Part shown: piece by piece, positions 6,275 to 10,945 of the stretch
Numbering within the stretch: position 1 is the first letter of the stretch
Layout of the letters: each line of letters begins with the position of its first letter
Assembly (NCBI GenBank): GCA_947471105.1
Contig: CANIYB010000056.1
Span: 1-10,945, forward strand
DNA length: 10,945 bases
From: Cytophagaceae bacterium
Lineage (GTDB): Bacteria; Bacteroidota; Bacteroidia; Cytophagales; Spirosomataceae
Direction of reading: 5' to 3'
Made by a program: the position numbers and the translations under genes
Notes under the pieces: model-generated
Database searches by the model: none
What the model saw: only the letters and a program-made list of their open reading frames with translations
Told to the model about the DNA's origin: nothing

Positions 6275-7318
6275 ATGCCAAGTATCTATTTGACAAAATC
6301 TTTATGGTCCTATAAATTCCGCAAATTAACTTATTTAATTCGTGCGATACGAGCCTATGGATTTTTGAATTTGACAATTTATTTAAAGCGATTATTCAAT
6401 CCAAATAAGACGTATATTGGCATTTTGTTGGCAGAACATTTGGGAGACATTGTAGCATCCGAACCCATTTTAGATGCGTTACACAAGAAATTTCAAGAGG
6501 CAGAAATTTATTGGATCGTAAAACCAGTCTTTGCTCCCGTTTTAATTAAGCATCCTGGGCTTTCCAAGGTCATTCTTGAAACCAACTTGCTTTTCAGTAT
6601 TTTAATCTCCAAAAAAAATGCATTTACAGAGTTCTATAATTTGCATTTAAATGAATTGAGGAAGGATCCTTTTTTTGGCACAAAATTAGAGAATCCGTAT
6701 GCTGAACAAATAGATTTAACGATTCACAATTATTACAAATCGAGTAATCTCCTGGGTAATTTTTCAAGATTGTGTCACTTAAATTTAGATCAAACAGCAC
6801 CGTCAATTTTTATAGAACAGGCTAAACTAAAGCTTCCATTTAATGGGAATTACTGGGTTTTACATCGGAAATCGACGGATCTGAACAGAGAATGGCTTGA
6901 TGAAAATTGGATTCAATTAATGGATTTGTTAACCATAGAGTATGGAATTAACGTGGTTGAAATTGGCACCCATGAACCATTGAATTATTCAAGCAAAAGC
7001 TTTTTGAATTTAGTGGGAAAAACAAGTATTGAAGAAACGTGTATGTTAATAAAATCGGCTCGCTTTTTTTTAGGAATTGATTCTGGGCCCACACATATTG
7101 CGAATGCTTTTAAAATTCCTGCTTTAATTTTATGCGGACATTTTGCTAATTTCAAGAAGTACATGTCCTATTCAGGTGCGTACCAGGAAAAAGGAGGCAT
7201 AGCCAATATTTATTTTAATGCGAGTGGAAGTACTCGTGAACTCCCATTTTTAGAAGTTTGGGAAGAGTTACAAAAAACAATTTTAACTAGTAAATCATTA
7301 GCCTTAAAGGCAGTATAA
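6275..7318 (+). CDS. Glycosyltransferase family 9 (heptosyltransferase-like) protein
   Basis: Predicted GT-B glycosyltransferase of 347 aa, related to the ADP-heptose:LPS heptosyltransferases that build lipopolysaccharide core on the cytoplasmic face of the inner membrane. The N-terminal Rossmann domain begins at about residue 47 with YIGILLAEHLGDIVASEPIL. Asp58 of HLGD sits where the family has its conserved, probably catalytic Asp. The C-terminal domain has FLGIDSGPTHIANAFKIPAL around Asp269-His274, the nucleotide-sugar site signature (DSGPxH). The first ~45 residues are a basic, amphipathic extension rich in Lys, Arg, Tyr and Leu, plausibly for membrane attachment. The middle (about 110-200) diverges from the typical enzymes, so donor and acceptor cannot be assigned. 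It begins 6 nt after the adaptor stop and ends 12 nt before the pump start, so it sits inside the efflux operon. Family call firm, function open. Confidence 0.88.
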   Translation: MPSIYLTKSLWSYKFRKLTYLIRAIRAYGFLNLTIYLKRLFNPNKTYIGILLAEHLGDIVASEPILDALHKKFQEAEIYWIVKPVFAPVLIKHPGLSKVILETNLLFSILISKKNAFTEFYNLHLNELRKDPFFGTKLENPYAEQIDLTIHNYYKSSNLLGNFSRLCHLNLDQTAPSIFIEQAKLKLPFNGNYWVLHRKSTDLNREWLDENWIQLMDLLTIEYGINVVEIGTHEPLNYSSKSFLNLVGKTSIEETCMLIKSARFFLGIDSGPTHIANAFKIPALILCGHFANFKKYMSYSGAYQEKGGIANIYFNASGSTRELPFLEVWEELQKTILTSKSLALKAV

Positions 7319-7330
7319 ACCTATAAAACG

Positions 7331-10300
7331 ATGGCATCATTATCAGAAATCAGTATTAAACGCCCAGTCTTGGCCATTGTCATGTCCATTACAATTATTG
7401 TATTTGGGCTCATTGGCTATAATTACTTAGGCGTTAGAGAATATCCATCCGTGGACCCTCCGGTTGTTAACGTGCAAACTAGTTATACGGGGGCCAATGC
7501 TGATATTATTGAATCTCAAATTACGGAACCGTTAGAAGAGTCCATTAATGGAATTGCGGGTATTCGAACATTGACCAGTTCAAGTAGGGATGGACGATCA
7601 AGTATCACGGTTGAGTTTGACCTTGCAGTCAATATTGAGGATGCGGCTAATGATGTGCGTGACCGTGTTTCTAGATCCATGGCCGTGTTGCCAAAAGATG
7701 TGGATCCCCCTGTAATTTCAAAATCAGATGCCGATTCAGGACCTATTTATAATTTAAATTTGTCGTCAAAAACGAGAAATATTTTAAATTTAAATGAGAT
7801 CGCCACTCGAAATGTAAAAGAGAAATTACAAACGATTCCAGGGGTAAGTTCAGTTCAAATGTGGGGGGAGAAAAAATATGCGATGCGCTTGAATATTGAT
7901 CCTGACCGATTAGCTTCTTTTCGTTTAACGGCCCCAGATATTGTTGCGGCTTTGACCAAACAAAATATCGAATTGCCATCAGGTAGTATCGAGGGTGCAA
8001 ATACCGAACTAACGGTTAGGACTCAGGGTAGGTTGACAACTGTGGAAGATTTTGAAAATTTGATTATCAAAGAAGAAGGGGACCGATCCGTGAAGTTTTC
8101 GGATGTGGGAGATGTCGTTTTAGCTTCTGAGAATGAAAAGACTATGTTTAAACGGGATAATGTCCCGATGATTTCGATCGCGGTAATTCCTCAGCCTGGC
8201 TCAAACCAAATTGAGATTGTCAATTCAATTAGAAAGAAATTAATTCAGATTCAAACGACGATGCCAGATGATGTCTTGCTAAAAGAAGGATTTGATAACA
8301 CGCGTTATGTAAGAAGATCGATTGTAGAGGTGGAGGAAACGATATTAACCGCTATTTTACTAGTAACAATCATTATATTTTTATTCTTGAGAGACTGGCG
8401 TTCGACCATCATCCCATTGACGGCAATTCCCGTAAGCTTAATTGGAGTATTCTTCTTTATGTATTTGGTAGGCTTTTCCATCAACGTATTAACCTTATTG
8501 GGAATTGTATTATCTATTGGATTAGTTGTGGATGACGCCATTGTGGTTTTGGAGAATATTTACTCCAAAATTGAAGAGGGCTTAAGTCCATGGAAAGCTG
8601 CGCAAGAGGGCTCCAAGGAAATTTACTTTGCTGTTATTTCGACCACGGTTACATTGGTTGCAGTATTTTTGCCAGTTATTTTCTTGCAAGGAATTACGGG
8701 TCGCTTATTTCGTGAATTTGGAATAGTTGTCGCTGGATCCGTTATAATATCAGCCTTTGTTTCATTGACATTAACCCCAATGTTAGGTTCAAGACTTTTA
8801 AAAGGTGGTCACTCAAAGCCATGGTTTTACCGTGTAACAGAACCATTTTTTGTCTGGTTGAATCGCGCATATGAGAGCTCCCTAAATTCATTTTTAAGTG
8901 CTCGTTGGCTTGCATGGGTTTTAGTGGTTTCCCTGTTTGGAATTATTTATGCGCTATTTAAAACAGGTGCAATCCCATCTGAATTAGCACCATTAGAAGA
9001 TCGAGGTATGTTAAGAGTAAATGCGACAGCACCTGAAGGGGTTACCTTTGAATATATGCTGAATTACACGGATGAAATGTCAAACTTCTTGATGAAAGCC
9101 ATTCCTGATAATGAAAGAAAAAATATATATGCCTACACGTCTCCGCCTTTTGGAAATGGAGGATCGAACACAGGAAGTATGCGTATCATGTTGACCGATC
9201 CGGAAAACAGGAGATCCCAACAAGCAATCGCGGAAGAGTTGCAGCCTAAAATTAAAAAGTTCACAGGGGCAAAGGCCGTTTTAATTCAAGATCCTACTCT
9301 TTCTACTGGTCAACGTGGAGGTGGTGGATTGCCTATCGCATTTGTGGTTCAGGCACCGAATTTTGAAAAACTTAAAAAGATGATGCCTTTGTTTTTGGCT
9401 AAGGTGAGAGAGTCCCCTAAGTTTGAGAATTCGGATGTCAATTTGAAGTTTACCAAACCTGAATTGCGTTTAGAAATTGATCGTTCCAAAGCACAAAATT
9501 TAGGAATATCGATTCAAGATGTGGCCCAAACACTTCAGCTAGGTCTCTCAGGCAGAAGATTTGGCTATTTTGTGATGGATGGCAAGCAATATCAAATCAT
9601 TGGTCAAATCAATCGGGATTTAAGAAATGATGTGAAAGACTTAAAATCCTTGTATGTCAAAAACAATCGCGGGGATTTAATTCAGTTGGACAATTTGGTT
9701 AAAATAACGGAACAAAGTACACCGCCCCAACTATATCGCTACAATCGCTATGTTGCCGCTACGGTTCAGGCGCAAATGGCAAAAGGTGTGACGATGGGAG
9801 AGGCATTGAATGAGATGGATAAATTAGCCAAAGAAACATTTGATGTATCATTCTCTACCGCATATGATGGCCAAAGTAAGGAATTTAAAGAATCAAGTTC
9901 ATCTTTATTATTCGCATTTGCGCTAGCTATCTTATTGATTTATTTGATTTTATCGGCCCAATTTGAAAGTTTTATCGATCCACTTATTATTTTATTTACG
10001 GTTCCGTTAGCCGTTGCCGGTGCGCTGTTAACTTTATGGGATTTTAGCCAAACACTTAATATATTCTCGCAAATTGGAATTATTGTGTTAATAGGACTCG
10101 TGACTAAAAATGGAATATTAATTGTGGAATTTGCTAATCAGAAAAAAGAAACGGGCTTATCTAAATTAGAAGCTGTAAAGGTTGCTGCTGCTGCCAGATT
10201 TAGACCGATCGTCATGACATCTCTATGTACTATTTTGGGTATTTTGCCTATTGCCCTGGCCTTAGGTTCAGGAGCAAAAAGTAGGGTGTCAATGGGTATA

Positions 10301-10435
10301 GCGGTTGTAGGCGGTATGTTATTCTCAACGACATTAACCTTGTATATAATACCTGCCATCTATAGTTTTATGTCAAGTAATTTCAAGAAATCAAAAGAAG
10401 AGGTTGTGGAAGAGGCCAATCATGTCATTGGATAA
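7331..10435 (+). CDS. RND multidrug-type efflux pump, inner-membrane permease (HAE-1/AcrB type)
   Basis: Proton-driven antiporter of 1034 aa, within the usual 1000-1070 range for HAE-1 pumps. It starts with ISIKRPVLAIVMSITIIV (TM1), then the first periplasmic porter loop (VDPPVVNVQTSYTGA). TM2-6 span roughly 336-490, TM7 begins near 525, a second porter loop follows, and TM8-12 run from about 856 to 1015. The proton relay is intact: Asp401 and Asp402 in TM4 (GLVVDDAIVVLENIY) and Lys926 in TM10 (GLVTKNGILIVEF). Other family landmarks are PLTAIPVSLIGVFF, LTLTPMLGSRLL and RFRPIVMTSLCTILGILPIA. The protein should be functional. Porter-domain residues do not let me name a substrate. It is expected to form a trimer with the adaptor encoded two genes upstream and an outer-membrane factor encoded elsewhere. 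The last 14 nt overlap ribD. Confidence 0.97.
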   Translation: MASLSEISIKRPVLAIVMSITIIVFGLIGYNYLGVREYPSVDPPVVNVQTSYTGANADIIESQITEPLEESINGIAGIRTLTSSSRDGRSSITVEFDLAVNIEDAANDVRDRVSRSMAVLPKDVDPPVISKSDADSGPIYNLNLSSKTRNILNLNEIATRNVKEKLQTIPGVSSVQMWGEKKYAMRLNIDPDRLASFRLTAPDIVAALTKQNIELPSGSIEGANTELTVRTQGRLTTVEDFENLIIKEEGDRSVKFSDVGDVVLASENEKTMFKRDNVPMISIAVIPQPGSNQIEIVNSIRKKLIQIQTTMPDDVLLKEGFDNTRYVRRSIVEVEETILTAILLVTIIIFLFLRDWRSTIIPLTAIPVSLIGVFFFMYLVGFSINVLTLLGIVLSIGLVVDDAIVVLENIYSKIEEGLSPWKAAQEGSKEIYFAVISTTVTLVAVFLPVIFLQGITGRLFREFGIVVAGSVIISAFVSLTLTPMLGSRLLKGGHSKPWFYRVTEPFFVWLNRAYESSLNSFLSARWLAWVLVVSLFGIIYALFKTGAIPSELAPLEDRGMLRVNATAPEGVTFEYMLNYTDEMSNFLMKAIPDNERKNIYAYTSPPFGNGGSNTGSMRIMLTDPENRRSQQAIAEELQPKIKKFTGAKAVLIQDPTLSTGQRGGGGLPIAFVVQAPNFEKLKKMMPLFLAKVRESPKFENSDVNLKFTKPELRLEIDRSKAQNLGISIQDVAQTLQLGLSGRRFGYFVMDGKQYQIIGQINRDLRNDVKDLKSLYVKNNRGDLIQLDNLVKITEQSTPPQLYRYNRYVAATVQAQMAKGVTMGEALNEMDKLAKETFDVSFSTAYDGQSKEFKESSSSLLFAFALAILLIYLILSAQFESFIDPLIILFTVPLAVAGALLTLWDFSQTLNIFSQIGIIVLIGLVTKNGILIVEFANQKKETGLSKLEAVKVAAAARFRPIVMTSLCTILGILPIALALGSGAKSRVSMGIAVVGGMLFSTTLTLYIIPAIYSFMSSNFKKSKEEVVEEANHVIG

Positions 10436-10945
10436 GGATATATTTTGGATGCAACGAGCCCTAGACTTAGCTATCATGGGTTCAGGGTTCGTTGCTCCTA
10501 ACCCGTTAGTAGGTTGTGTCATTGTAAAAGATGAGATCATCATCGGCGAAGGTCATCACCAAAATTACGGCGAGGCACACGCCGAAGTGAATGCAGTACA
10601 TTCCCTGATTAATCCTTCAGAAATCATAGGCGCTACCGTCTATGTGAATTTAGAACCTTGCTCACATCATGGTAAAACTCCTCCATGCGCCGATTTATTA
10701 ATCAAAAGTAGAGTGAGGCGCGTGGTCATTTGTAACATGGATCCTAATCCTATTGTTGCCGGTGAAGGAATTGCAAAATTGAAAGCAGCAGGAATTGAAG
10801 TTGAGGTAGGATTACTGGCTGAAAAAGGGGAAGAATTAAATCGAAAATTTTTCCATTTTCAGCGGGAGAAAAAACCCTATATCACGCTAAAATTTGCCTG
10901 TTCGCAAGATCATTTTATCGCCAAAATAAATGGTGAATCCATTAC
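10422..10945 (+). CDS. ribD: Riboflavin biosynthesis deaminase/reductase RibD, 3'-truncated by the window edge
   Basis: Bifunctional cytoplasmic enzyme that deaminates the diaminopyrimidine product of GTP cyclohydrolase II and then reduces its ribose side chain. The 174 visible residues hold the complete deaminase domain and the start of the reductase. The zinc/catalytic set is intact: His53 and Glu55 (GEAHAEVNAV), and Cys80 and Cys89 (EPCSHHGKTPPC). APNPLVGCVIV at 25-35 is the conserved substrate strand. ELNRKFFHFQREKKPYITLK is the junction to the reductase domain. The next segment, FACSQDHFIAK, has His where the family normally has Gly after the conserved Asp (SxDG). The ATG at 10422 lies inside the pump gene and overlaps it by 14 nt, implying coupled translation. 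ATG at 10449 (Met10) is an alternative but would remove conserved N-terminal residues. No FMN riboswitch precedes it. Identification is secure. Confidence 0.96.
   Translation, partial: MSLDKDIFWMQRALDLAIMGSGFVAPNPLVGCVIVKDEIIIGEGHHQNYGEAHAEVNAVHSLINPSEIIGATVYVNLEPCSHHGKTPPCADLLIKSRVRRVVICNMDPNPIVAGEGIAKLKAAGIEVEVGLLAEKGEELNRKFFHFQREKKPYITLKFACSQDHFIAKINGESI

Noticed and set aside
1..10945. Mobile element, CRISPR array, tRNA/rRNA or defence island
   Set aside because: No transposase, inverted terminal repeats, spaced direct repeats, cloverleaf sequence or nuclease/toxin genes seen; codon use and start contexts look uniform across the window.

Overview
The window is an AT-rich stretch of chromosome with eight protein genes, all on the + strand, six complete and two cut by the window ends. 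The organism is very probably a member of the Bacteroidota, perhaps Cytophagales or a relative. The evidence is a GldH-type lipoprotein, a RicT protein with the Cys-rich N-terminus I associate with this phylum, a RecQ with the long extra C-terminal domain I recall from the same group, A-rich start contexts with almost no Shine-Dalgarno sequences, and one weak match to the Bacteroidota promoter element TAnnTTTG. The order-level guess is inference.

Layout. 1-1386: 3' two thirds of recQ (DNA helicase). 1401-2687: purD (purine synthesis). 2710-4104: ricT/PSP1-family protein. 4079-4597: gldH lipoprotein, overlapping the ricT end. 4601-5071: Lrp/AsnC-type regulator. 5072-5155: the only sizeable gene-free gap (84 nt), the most likely place for a promoter. 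5156-6268: RND efflux periplasmic adaptor. 6275-7318: glycosyltransferase family 9 protein. 7331-10435: RND efflux inner-membrane pump. 10422-10945: 5' part of ribD (riboflavin synthesis), overlapping the pump gene by 14 nt.

How the genes fit together. Two transcription blocks are likely: recQ-purD-ricT-gldH-lrp and adaptor-GT9-pump-ribD. Within each, gaps are at most 22 nt or the genes overlap. The adaptor and pump should form a tripartite efflux system with an outer-membrane factor encoded elsewhere. The feature least explained by known families is the family 9 glycosyltransferase placed between adaptor and pump. The Lrp-type regulator just upstream is a possible but unproven controller of the second block.

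I saw no RNA gene, CRISPR array, insertion sequence, attachment site, origin or convincing intrinsic terminator. No stretch over 300 bases lacks a gene. Most of the window is ordinary core-genome content. I found no clear new defence or mobile system; the findings below are modest and stated as such.
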